From contig LRSR01002106.1 in assembly GCA_001579985.1 (NCBI GenBank), forward strand, positions 1 through 30,583: 30,583 nt of DNA, in the 5' to 3' direction. Each line of letters begins with the position of its first letter. Position 1 is the stretch's first letter. A model generated the notes under the pieces. The model was not told the DNA's origin. It saw only the letters and a program-made list of their open reading frames with translations, and ran no database searches. This document shows, piece by piece, positions 1-8,656 of the stretch. The translations under genes and the position numbers were made by a program. This stretch comes from Hypsibius dujardini. Taxonomy: Eukaryota; Tardigrada; Eutardigrada; Parachela; Hypsibiidae.

Positions 1-2
1 AA

Positions 3-53
3 CTTTATGAATCCATCACGGCGGTACTCAAAGATGAAAAAAATAGTCAGTAA
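3..53 (+). CDS. 3' end of a kinase paralogue (partial, last 16 codons)
   Basis: Only the C-terminal tail is inside the window. Read from base 3 it gives LYESITAVLKDEKNSQ and a TAA at 51-53. This aligns residue for residue with the end of the complete kinase at 2956-5852, whose tail is LYEFITTELTNKTNSQ and TAA. The following non-coding bases also match those after 5852, including a shared run reading ccgtcacagacatcttcg. So this is the last exon of a tandem paralogue whose body lies to the left of the window. No catalytic residues are visible, so its activity cannot be judged. Confidence 0.75.
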   Translation, partial: LYESITAVLKDEKNSQ

Positions 54-226
54 CGTTGTCTGGACCGTCACAGACATCTTCGTACAAACTGCTAGGCCTA
101 ACGGTTGAGGCGCTATTCCACTAACTATACCCTCAGATCCGTAGCTTTCTATGTCGGAGTATTCTTGTTGGGATTACCTGGAGGCTGAACACACTTCAGC
201 TCCCACCCTACAAGCTTCCGATGGTA

Positions 227-589
227 AAGCTACTTGCATGTTACTTGCACACTTTTGATTTGACGTATCATGAGCCGCAAGACTATATATGCTATAAAGT
301 TTTAATTTCTTAAAGCAAAACCGGCCAAAATCTCGTCTCCTCACCCAAAGAGATAGACTGCATTCATTTGAAAAGTATATTTGAAAATTAAGACTGAAGT
401 TTGACACAGTGGAAACTGAAAACGGGTGACAGACTGAATCAATCGAAGAACAACAACAAATCTAGATTTCTGGGCAACAATATTCGCAATGCGTATATTG
501 AGTTGATTGATCGATAAGTCAAACAACGTGTAGCCTTGTTTGTCAAACCACACCAAATCAAAAGTTTGCAAGTAACCTGCAAAGAGCTG
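227..589. mobile_element. MITE-like terminal-inverted-repeat element (~363 bp)
   Basis: The left end (from 227, aagctacttgcatgttactt) and the reverse complement of the right end (from 589, cagctctttgcaggttactt) match over roughly 38 bases, through a shared cttttgatttg. The element is absent from the paralogous site near 6020, where ggta runs straight into ggtcgg. The bases TA sit on both sides (225-226 and 590-591), fitting a TA target duplication. There is no credible transposase frame, so it would be non-autonomous. The TA duplication is too short to prove a superfamily; Tc1/mariner-like is an inference. Confidence 0.7.
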
Positions 590-1125
590 TAGATCGGCTC
601 ATTCGTAACGGATGCTTCCCCTGTGGTGCCACTGGTTATGCCTTGTGTGTGTAGAGCAGACATATATCTTTCTCCCGAATACTATGCAGCCGTTTCTCTG
701 CTGAGCTCACGTTTCACACGAATGCTACCTAGGACCGTACTCTAGTCGGAATCGTACCTTGTGTTCGTTTTGTTCCTTGATCTTTTGCTGGTTGTTTTCC
801 TTGGTTCGTTGGTTCGCACTTTTCTTGCGGCCAGAATTAATTGCAGTGGTTATTTTGTGTATTTGATGTATTAGGTAATTAATTGCCATTTGTAGTGCGT
901 TTATCCACATGTGACTGTGTTTTTTTTGTTCTTTCGCGGCTAGACCACTCGATTTGAAGTGAAACAGTGTTCTTTAGCTTTGTTCGTTTGGCGACGGCTT
1001 TGGTTCAATCTGCATTTGAATAAAACAGTCAACGCGTTTTCGGCTTTTACGCTGATCTCTTCGTTCGCCTTTGTTTGGTCGTTTGCAGTACAGTTCTTGT
1101 ACTTTAAACTCTCCGAGCCAGGCAA

Positions 1126-1564
1126 TTATTTACCGGAAATGCCGTATCTGAAGCGTGTCATAAACGAACCACAGTACGACAACGGGTAGTAATGGTAGAT
1201 TGATTGACAATGCTGCCTTGTCCCCCCAAAAGTCTGATAGTGTCCTGCAGAGTACCTAAAAACGGGAACAGAGAGAGATGACGTGCTCGTTTCAAACACA
1301 ATTGTGTGCCGATCGTCTTTTCGCGGAAACAAAAAGGACACACCCCCAAGGACCGTTCCATTTTGAGTCGAGATATGGCGTGTCGGGTGGCGGCTGAGCG
1401 AACTGATACGACGACCCCACTAGATATCCGGGAAAGGTGGTCATGAGACCCATTGTTGTATTGAAAACAGGCGGTGACCCTCCAAGAGCCACGGGAATGG
1501 GCGTGTTTGTCGGCGGGACAAACGAGTTGAACAGATCGTCGTGTGCGGATGCGGAGGTCAGTCC
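1126..1564 (-). pseudogene. Secreted proline/tyrosine-rich protein gene, copy 1 (5'-truncated)
   Basis: On the minus strand, two exons of the family are readable: 1344-1564 (5' part missing) and 1126-1255, ending in TAA at 1126-1128. The phase at the junction is the same as in copies 2 and 3 (GG plus G). The exon-2 remnant contains TTFPGYLVGSS and YLDSKWNGPWG. The last exon reads YSAGHYQTFGG, then YHYYPLSYCG, and ends RYGISGK. No stop or frameshift interrupts these pieces. The signal-peptide exon and the first half of exon 2 are gone: homology to copy 2 breaks at 1564, exactly where a dispersed repeat (1565-1597) begins. It may be a dead remnant; use of an unrelated upstream exon cannot be excluded. 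Confidence 0.65.
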
Positions 1565-1597
1565 GTGACCGGTGAACGCACAGCCAGGAAGTGAGGC
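1565..1597. repeat. Dispersed 33-bp repeat, copy A (other copy 8504-8536)
   Basis: The 33 bases from gtgaccggtgaacgcacagc onward are identical to those at 8504-8536. The flanks differ. It abuts the point where the duplicated block loses homology, so it may mark the end of an inserted or rearranged sequence. On the minus strand both copies can be read in one frame as PHFLAVRSPVT, but no larger protein is recognisable. Confidence 0.7.
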
Positions 1598-2955
1598 TCA
1601 TCCAGAACCACAGAAATGTTCGCATGTATGGGAGTCGTAGTCGGTAGGATGAAGTTACTAGAAGCCTTCAGCAAACTTAAAAATAAATCGATATTTAATT
1701 TGAAAAATTGTTGCGAGTGCAAAAGAAAATAGTTGAAAACAAGTCCGAAAAAATATAAACCCAAAACAGCGTTCCAGGAATAATCAGAATTCGAACCGTG
1801 TTGGTGGCGCCACTGCTCTCTTTTTGGATATAAGTTTTTTCCCAGTGTTTAATCTCGTCGGAAAGTTGTCAATCTATTGTTCATAGTTTGCAAACGACAT
1901 TCAGTAAATTAAAAAAATACCTTTGCTTTCTGGAAAATATTGGTTGAGACAAAAAAAGTTGAAATTTATTGACGAATCAATCAAACAAGCCCGGGCTCAA
2001 AACACGAGGAAAATCTTTTCCTTCCATATTTTTTTTCTGAAACCGCAGATGTGATTTTGATGTAAAAATCATGAAATCATAGAAAAGTAATTGCGGGGAG
2101 AAACCACGCCGATTGGGAGGGAAACTCTCCTCCGTTCTTGTCCATGTTATAGTATATTGTTAAGGATTTTAGACGTGTTGGTGCTAGATCAACTTCGTAT
2201 GAGGAGGATGAGCCCAGGCTAAAGGTGAGCTCCCTTTTAGATCCAGACCTCGGGTCGCCCCTCATGCCCAGTCCTTGTTGCTTCCTTGCCTTCAAAGCCC
2301 TTATTGAAAAATTAACAAGAAATGTATGCGGATTAAGTGATCACGCGGACTTATCGCGCCAAAGTGTGGCTTCCATATACTTGAAGCTCGATCAAACATA
2401 TTTTGTTGCTGGAATGAGCCGCAGACCCCAAGAACCGCGAGATAGGTGGCTTCGTGGTTCGATTTCCGAAAAGGTTGGCGGCTACAAAGGCAGTTCGAGC
2501 ACTGAAGGCATGCAGCGGTTGCCTGTGAAAAACGTTTATCTTATCCCTGATAATTGGCGCAAAAATCAATAAAGTATTCCGTATAACTCTTTCATAAATA
2601 ATCGGTAGAGCGTTCCATTACCGATAAGGAAGTGTGAGCCAAACATTAGTCACAAATCCAATTAGGTTCTTCTGATATGTGAGCTATCTTTCTGAGGAAC
2701 TGCGAAGACAAATACGAGTACTACTGTATAGAGTACTGGACAAAAATATTGCCATCAATAGCAGAGGTCCACGTGGAAATTGCAGCTTTAAATTGTAGCT
2801 TTGTTTAGACCTTACAGTGATGTGTTTCGGCAGATTTGGCCGAATTTGTACTTTCAACAATGCTCACTAAATAGTTGAGTCTGGAACAAAACGGCCTTTC
2901 CGGATTGAGTTTTCGTTCAATCACAGCAACACTTAACAGTGACAATCGACCTACT
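1598..2955. other. AT-rich spacer with no convincing gene
   Basis: No supported gene. A plus-strand open frame at 2225-2572 has no recognisable domain. The opposite strand near 2250-2310 holds a short segment (acaaggactgggcatg) resembling the start of exon 2 of the secreted-protein family, possibly a remnant. A possible splice acceptor (ctcactaaatag) ends at 2874 and an open frame runs from 2875 into the kinase reading frame, so the kinase could have an upstream exon in this region. Confidence 0.4.
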
Positions 2956-5852
2956 ATGGCTGAATTATTCAAAATACATCCCCAGCCACCTGGTATGTTC
3001 TTCAGTGCGACTCATGTCATATTGGAAGACCAGCAGGGCACGCACTCTCAACCAATTCCTTTGATATCGATGGATGAAAATGACTTCGATACCTTCTTCA
3101 AGCGCCATGTCGGATATAACACGCGTGGAATCACATTTTGGAGAGTTGTACACCCGAACGGCTGGGCTGAGCGTAGCATATTTGTCACATACAAGATTGA
3201 ATGCAACGAATCACTGGAGGTTGTGAAAGCCAAGATGAATGGCTTGATGAAGATTCAACACATGACTTTGGTCGAATATATTGGTTTCGCTATCCAGGAT
3301 TTGTATGAGGATCGTATCAACAGAAGGTGGATCGAGATTGGATTCCTCATGAAGGACTATGAATATGAATTTCAACTCAAATGTCTCTCGTCACCGACAA
3401 GTTCGTATTTTATGTCTACTGCATATATAATTTCCCTACATTTACTAGCTGAAAAAAACCCCGTTCACCATAGGTCCATCTAAATGGCTTACTCTGGCGG
3501 ACTTTGTTTTATTGAACAAACTTGAAACGGATGAAATTTTGGTATATGCTTCCTTGTTGCTTGAAACCTTATCCTTCCTTCACAATCACACTCCTCCAAT
3601 TGTTCTCGGTGGATTCCGAAGTGCAAACGTCATGGTAGCTCCCCACATTTCGCCCCACAATCCGATGTTGAAAATTCAAAATATACTCTCTAACGGCATG
3701 GCAATAATGTCCGGACCACATCACTTACGGATGTTTTGGCTCGGGTCTCTTACTGACCTTACTGACTACCTACACCCTGACCTAATTGAGCTTGCATGGA
3801 ACAAAGTGATGTTAAACGGAAAAGACTTGGAATTGTATTTATTGGTACGAATACAATCTGCTTGAAAAATTGCATTCTTTATAGGCTTCAGCTTCTCCCT
3901 TGTAGTGTGTGGAGCCCAATAGCATGGCTGCTATTTTACCACTCCCTATAACCCAATAGAAGCCTGGCTATTTTACCTCTCCCTGTATACATTACCATGG
4001 TTCCAGCTATTTTATCCTTCCCATGTTGCCCGTTCGTCTGTTTGTCAATCTGTTGTCTAACCGTCGTCCGTTCGTTCGTCCGTGGATCATCCGTCCGCTA
4101 TCCGTTCAGCCGTTGCCCGTTGTTCGACCATTTGTCCGACAATGGACGGATGGACAACGAACAGACGGACGAACAACAGACGGCCGGACGTATAAGGGAC
4201 TGACGGACAATGGACGGATGGACAACGGACGGACAATATGGGAAGGATGGATTAACGGTGGGGCAAATTGGGCCCCTGGTAATGTATACAGGGAGGGGTA
4301 AAATAGTCAGGCCTCTTAGGCGGAGTAAAATATTTGGGGTGCTATTGGGCCCCAAAACGGAGGGAGAAAATAGCCACTCCGTTTTTCGTTTTATGCCATT
4401 CGAATCGAAAAGTAAGATGTCACTTGTCTTCTTTGCGTAGGATTATTGCCATGCAGACATTTGGAGCTTAGGCTGCATCGTCCTCAATATTGTCACTCAA
4501 GGCAACCTAAGACATGTTGACAAGGACGGGATACTCCTGGACGAATTTCTTTCCAGGAGAGACTTTGTGGGAGCAATGATTGATGGAGGAAGTCCTTATA
4601 TACCTGGCGGGACACATCCCGTAATAAAACAGCTCTGTAAACGATGCTTCGAGCGGGACGTCAAATACCGACTGAGCTCTCACGAGCTCCTGAAGTTTCT
4701 TCAGATTGAAATAAGGGATCGAGTCAAAGGGCAGGCGGCTGAACCTCCAATACCATATTTCGAGTACAAAAGTGCAGTTGAGGACGAGCCAGGCCCTGGG
4801 GAATATTACCATAAGGCCTACCTGAGTTGGGCAACTTTGATTGGATGCGGCGGCTTTGCCGACGTATATTCAGTTGAAATCACCAACAATAATGACCCAT
4901 CTGCAATCACGTTCACGTACGGTAAAGACCTCCTGGCGTTAAAGATATTAAGGAACAGCAGGTTGGACAATGACAAATGGGTTGTTTTACGGTCACTCGA
5001 TCATTCCAATATTGTCAAGTACGTAGCATTTGGCCAGCTGCCGATAGCACGGAATGCTTTATTGCCATCATTGTACCCACAAACTGCGATTCTTATGGAG
5101 TACTACGCAGGTTTGTGAGTTCTTGCGCCGCTTCCTTCAGACAATGTTTTTGGAATATCTAGCGTAACAGTGGCTTTAAAATGATACACACAGGTGGAAA
5201 CCTTAACACTTATTCTTCTAACGGGCACCACACGGTGGACGAATTGATGCGGATGTTGCAACAAGTCGCAGACGGACTGCGTTATCTTCACACTCGCCTT
5301 TTCCATGGCGATCTAAAGGGCGAAAATATTTTTTTAACGGCCGACCAAAAGCACTGCAGGATTGGAGATCTGGAAAACCACCATTTGCTGGTGCATAAAA
5401 AAACCATCACCGGTGGATTCCGTGCAAAACAAGGCACTCTAAACCATATGTCGCCGGAGTTGTTGCATTATACTTTCGGAAACGATCCCCCACCTAAGAC
5501 TGACATCGGAAGGGCCAGCGATATTTGGAGTTTCGGCTGTACGGTTTTGGAGTTGTTTGACAAAGGCAAGGTGGAGTATAAAACAAAGGACGGCACCGGC
5601 ATCCTCTTGGAATGTCCCGCTCCTGCACAACAGCACAGAACAGAAGTTGTTCATCCAGACAAGCAATTAGCAAAATTCGTAGCGGAAGGAGCCTATCCAG
5701 ACTTGTCCACGCCAGGTGCTCAACGGATGAGCGTTGCTTTCAGATGTATCGTTGAGAGGTGCTTTTCAAGAACCTCAACTGCCAGGCCAAGCTCTGCGGA
5801 TCTATATGAATTCATCACGACGGAACTCACGAATAAAACAAATAGTCAGTAA
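2956..5852 (+). CDS. Tandem pseudokinase-kinase protein, MAP3K/STE-like (4 exons)
   Basis: Exons: 2956-3400, 3474-3844, 4441-5110, 5194-5852, phase-consistent, 714 residues. The first junction is the least certain (weak donor). Residues ~60-370 form a degenerate kinase fold. The HRD motif is replaced by LGG at ~193-195, so the catalytic Asp is Gly, while N200 and a later DIWSLGC (278-284) are kept; this is a pseudokinase. Residues ~400-700 form a second domain. It has glycine loop GCGGFADV (407-414), lysine K440 (LALKIL), HGDLKGEN (533-540), DLE in place of DFG (554-556), a SPE motif and DIWSFG. DLKGEN and MSPE resemble MAP3K/STE kinases. D535, N540 and D554 are retained, so catalysis is possible but unproven. 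Pseudokinase-kinase pairs occur in GCN2 and JAK, but no RWD, SH2 or HisRS region is seen. The start is the first ATG in frame after a stop at 2872; the codons just before it (RPTMAEL) also look kinase-like, so an upstream exon may exist. A paralogue ends at base 53. Confidence 0.8.
3911..4353. mobile_element. Foldback element inside kinase intron 2 (~440 bp)
   Basis: The intron 3845-4440 is mostly one long imperfect inverted repeat. The ends ggagcccaatagca (3911-3924) and tgctattgggcccc (4340-4353) are reverse complements with one mismatch. Further in, ctctccctgtatacattacc on the left pairs with ggtaatgtatacagggaggg on the right. Still further in, GTCC/GTTC-rich sequence (4024-4140) faces GGAC/GAAC-rich sequence (4141-4250). 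Short units containing ctattttac recur as direct repeats inside the arms. No protein is encoded. This is the layout of a foldback or long-TIR MITE. I did not find a clear target duplication. Confidence 0.75.
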
Positions 5853-7259
5853 CGATATCATGACCGTCACAGACATCTTCGCATATACAGTTAGGGGCAG
5901 TTGAGGTGCTATTCCACTCAACTGTACCCTCAAGTTTGCAACTTTCTACGTCGGATCATTTTTTGCTGGGATCACCTGGAGGCTGAACACACATTAGCTC
6001 TCACCCTACACGCTTCCGGTGGTAGGTCGGTTATTTCGTAACGAGATGTTCCTCTGTGGTGCCATGCCTTGTTAGTGTATAGAGCAGACATTCATCGTTC
6101 TCCCAATTACTATCCAGCCATTTCTAATCTAGGCGCACGTTTCACACGAGTAGTTAATTGGTTCGCAATTTGTTTTGGTGTGGCCAGAATTGTGTATTTT
6201 GTTATTTTGTGTATTTCATGCATTGGGTGATTAATTATCATCATAATCATTTGTTGTTCATTTATATACATATGACTGTGTTGGTTTTTGTTCGTTCGCT
6301 GCCAGACCGCTCGATTTGAAGTGGAACAGTGCTTTTTAGCTTTGTTCGTTTTTCGACGGCTTTAGTTCAGTCTACACTTTTTTAAAACAGTCAACGCGTT
6401 TTCGGCTTTAATATTGGGATTGTCCGGGGGAGCTTCTTGCGGTAAAAACCGCATTTGGCTGGTTTTTGTTTTTGTATTTCGAGCGTTTTCTCCTCTGTGT
6501 GAAGCTAGAAGGGAGGCATTTTTGTTCAATAGAAGAACGTTTGCTGTACAGTTCTAATTCTAGTTCTAGTTTAAACTTTTTAATCTTTGTTAATTATCTT
6601 TGTAGGTATCTAGCATTGCCATATAGAAGTAGCAAAAACTAACTTGTTGCACTTATTTACAGTTTCGTAGTTTTTACTGAATGTTTTGCCGAAAACCGAC
6701 GAGCCAGGCAATCATTTACCGGAAATGCCCTAGCTGAAGCGTGTCATAAACCAACCAAAATACGACAACGGGTAGTAATGGTAGTAATTGGTATACTGTT
6801 CTGTTCCCCGGAAGGCCTGATAGTGTCCTATAGGGTGCCTGAAAACGGGAACAGAGAAAGATGACGTGCCCGTTTCAAACACATTTGTGTGCCGATCGTC
6901 TTTTTTGCGGGAACAAAAAGGACATACCGCCAAGGACCGTTCCATTTCGAGCCGAGATATGGCGTGTCGAGCGGCTGCTGAGCGAACAGATACGGGACCC
7001 CACCAGATATCCGGGAAAGGTGGTCATGGGACGCATTGTTGTAGTTGAGACAGGCGGCGACTCTCCAAGAGCCACGGGGATGGGCGTGGTCATCGGCAGG
7101 ACAAAGGAGTTGAACAGATTGTCCTGTGCGGGTGCGGAGGTCAGTCCGAGCCGGTCTAGGTCAAGGTTGATGCCAGCAGCGAGGTTCGTGTCGACGAAAG
7201 GAGCATGGTTGTCCTGGCGGGGGCGAACGTGCCTAGTCCTTGTCGCTTCGCTCGTAGCA
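5802..7259. repeat. Duplicated block, copy 2
   Basis: Second copy of the block at 1-1564, starting in the kinase C-terminal codons and running through the spacer into the minus-strand secreted-protein pseudogene. Relative to copy 1 it lacks the 227-589 element (empty site near 6020) and carries extra sequence between about 6410 and 6700. The extra part includes a small hairpin, gcggtaaaaaccgc. Beyond ~7150 there is no counterpart in copy 1 because copy 1 is broken at 1564. Confidence 0.85.
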
Positions 7260-7405
7260 CTTAATTAAAAAGGAACCAAAACTTGTTCAGGGGTCTCCTG
7301 TTCGTTAAAAATGAAAGTATGGAAGTACTTACGAGAAGCATAAGATTCAATGGTAGCACAGTTAATGTATGTCAACAATGAGAGGCTGGACAGATTCTGA
7401 GACAT
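6712..7405 (-). pseudogene. Secreted proline/tyrosine-rich protein gene, copy 2 (frameshifted)
   Basis: Three exons line up with the intact copy at 8657-9914: 7333-7405 (weak leader, ends C|GTAAGT), 6928-7259 (acceptor after a T-rich tract, starts TG CTA CGA) and 6712-6838. Splice phases are conserved. The coding frame is broken. One base is missing near 7205 (ACCAAT in copy 3, ACCAT here) and one near 6994, and a TAG at 6730-6732 removes the last six residues kept by copy 1. In the shifting frames one can still read LRAKRQGLG, TPIPVALG, TTFPGYLVG, SKWNGPW and HPIGHYQAFRG. Sequence errors could mimic single-base deletions, but three lesions in one gene argue for a pseudogene. Confidence 0.72.
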
Positions 7406-7973
7406 AGTGATGAAAAATAATAGCTGTTCCGTACTTGTCGTCTTGTGAACTTGAAAATATAAAACGTTTTGTTGTATCACTTCAGCATGAATGTGCGTAT
7501 ATCCAGGTGTTAATATAAAGTTCCGTTGTCAACTGAACCGTCTCATGACCAACCGTCTCATATTCGGTTCGCTAAATGAGTTTAACGTCATCGCATGAAA
7601 CGATTCATTGTGTCCAGGAACGCGAGGAGTGTTGCCAGAAGAAGATTTTCAAAAACTCAAATAGACTCAATCGATTCCGTCAAAGTGCTTCTCAAAAAGT
7701 AGCAATATTAGCTATCGAATTTGTTTTACGGTAACGATCTCTAGTTTACAGTATAAAATAAATTTTTATTTTCTATTTTCGAGTCGAATTTTTGACAACG
7801 AGTTTAGGACTGCAGATCCTTCCTAAGAGGTCCCTTATTTTTTTGAAATTTGAAGGAACATCTGTTGCATGTCGATTGACGTGGTGTCGTTATCTCCTTG
7901 TCCGTTTAGTTGTCTTTTGTCTGGGGGGGGGGGTCCTCAGGAATTACGCTCCGTAATACAGGGAAATCAAAAT

Positions 7974-8043
7974 CGTTGCGTTTCGTGACTCTCACCTCGC
8001 ACACGGTACGTTGCGTTTCGTAACTCTCACCTCGCACATGGTG
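7974..8043. repeat. 35-bp unit repeated twice in tandem
   Basis: Units 7974-8008 and 8009-8043 both start cgttgcgtttcgt and continue with ctctcacctcgcaca, differing at only a few bases. Confidence 0.85.
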
Positions 8044-8199
8044 CGTTTGTTATTGCGGATCAAGTTCAGCACGTGTGCGTTGCACAGCGGGGGATTATAA
8101 ACGCCATTTTTCGTGTCGTCCCAGCGGGCGAGCAATCACAACAAAGTACCACGTCTCTCTGTGTCCACACTTTCGATTGCAACAAACTTGGTCACAACT

Positions 8200-8223
8200 G
8201 AATATCATTGTGCCGGTGCACCA
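8200..8223. repeat. 24-bp segment shared with 10303-10326
   Basis: The bases gaatatcattgtgccggtgc plus acca are identical at both sites, and similarity continues a few bases downstream (caccagaaagcagac against caccaaaaaaacagac). Read on the plus strand both give NIIVPVHQ. Confidence 0.7.
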
Positions 8224-8503
8224 GAAAGCAGACATAGCCTCGATAAAAATATTAAGACATACAAACACAGCAGCGCACAAAATTATTATTTCGATAGGTT
8301 GATCAAAACATTATTCACCCAACTCTCGTGTGGGTTTAAATGTCAAATTTAAATCTATAGATGTCAATTTTAGGTCTACAGATGTTGTTGCTTTTGCAGT
8401 AATACCGTCAATTATTCACAATATATCGGAGTATTCGTATTGGTATCTCATCTTGAACAGGTCTGATACGTAATAAGAACACGACAGGCCTCGTTGCGGT
8501 GCA

Positions 8504-8536
8504 GTGACCGGTGAACGCACAGCCAGGAAGTGAGGC
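8504..8536. repeat. Dispersed 33-bp repeat, copy B (other copy 1565-1597)
   Basis: Identical over 33 bases to 1565-1597, same orientation, with unrelated flanks on both sides. Probably a fragment of an interspersed element. Confidence 0.7.
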
Positions 8537-8656
8537 CCCCTTCGACACACCAACTGAGAGGCCAGCTTCACAGGGAGGCCAGCTCCTGAGTTTATCAATA
8601 GGAAAAACTGCGTAACCACAAAATATTCCGCGTCAAGTTGGCAGGAACAAATACAA

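Larger units (their letters stand above)
1..1564. repeat. Duplicated block, copy 1 (kinase 3' end + spacer + secreted-gene 3' half)
   Basis: This stretch is homologous, in the same order and orientation, to about 5802-7150. Landmarks shared in order are the kinase tail and stop codon, a block ending in ctggaggctgaacacac, the blocks tagagcagacat and gtttcacacga, the block ctcgatttgaagtg, the block acagtcaacgcgttttcggc, and then exons 3 and 2 of the minus-strand secreted-protein gene. The two copies differ by point changes, by the 227-589 insertion present only here, and by extra sequence near 6410-6700 present only in the other copy. Homology stops sharply at 1564. The left edge is outside the window. 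Confidence 0.85.
7409..8656. other. Intergenic region with small repeats, no gene seen
   Basis: No open frame here shows a domain or phase-consistent exon structure. It holds a G-run (7923-7932), a 35-bp tandem duplication (7974-8043), a 24-bp segment shared with 10303-10326, and the second copy of the 33-bp dispersed repeat (8504-8536). Confidence 0.5.

Noticed and set aside
1158-1625. 155-residue minus-strand frame over the copy 1 secreted gene
   Set aside because: It is in the wrong frame for the family; the conserved segments are read in the neighbouring frame with an intron at 1256-1343.
2225-2572. 115-residue plus-strand frame
   Set aside because: No domain, no phase-matched splice partner and no support from the duplicated block.
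6412-6440. Sequence ttgggattgtccgggggagc resembling an LTR-retrotransposon primer-binding site
   Set aside because: No LTR pair, gag/pol frame or matching tRNA could be identified; left as unexplained extra sequence in block copy 2.
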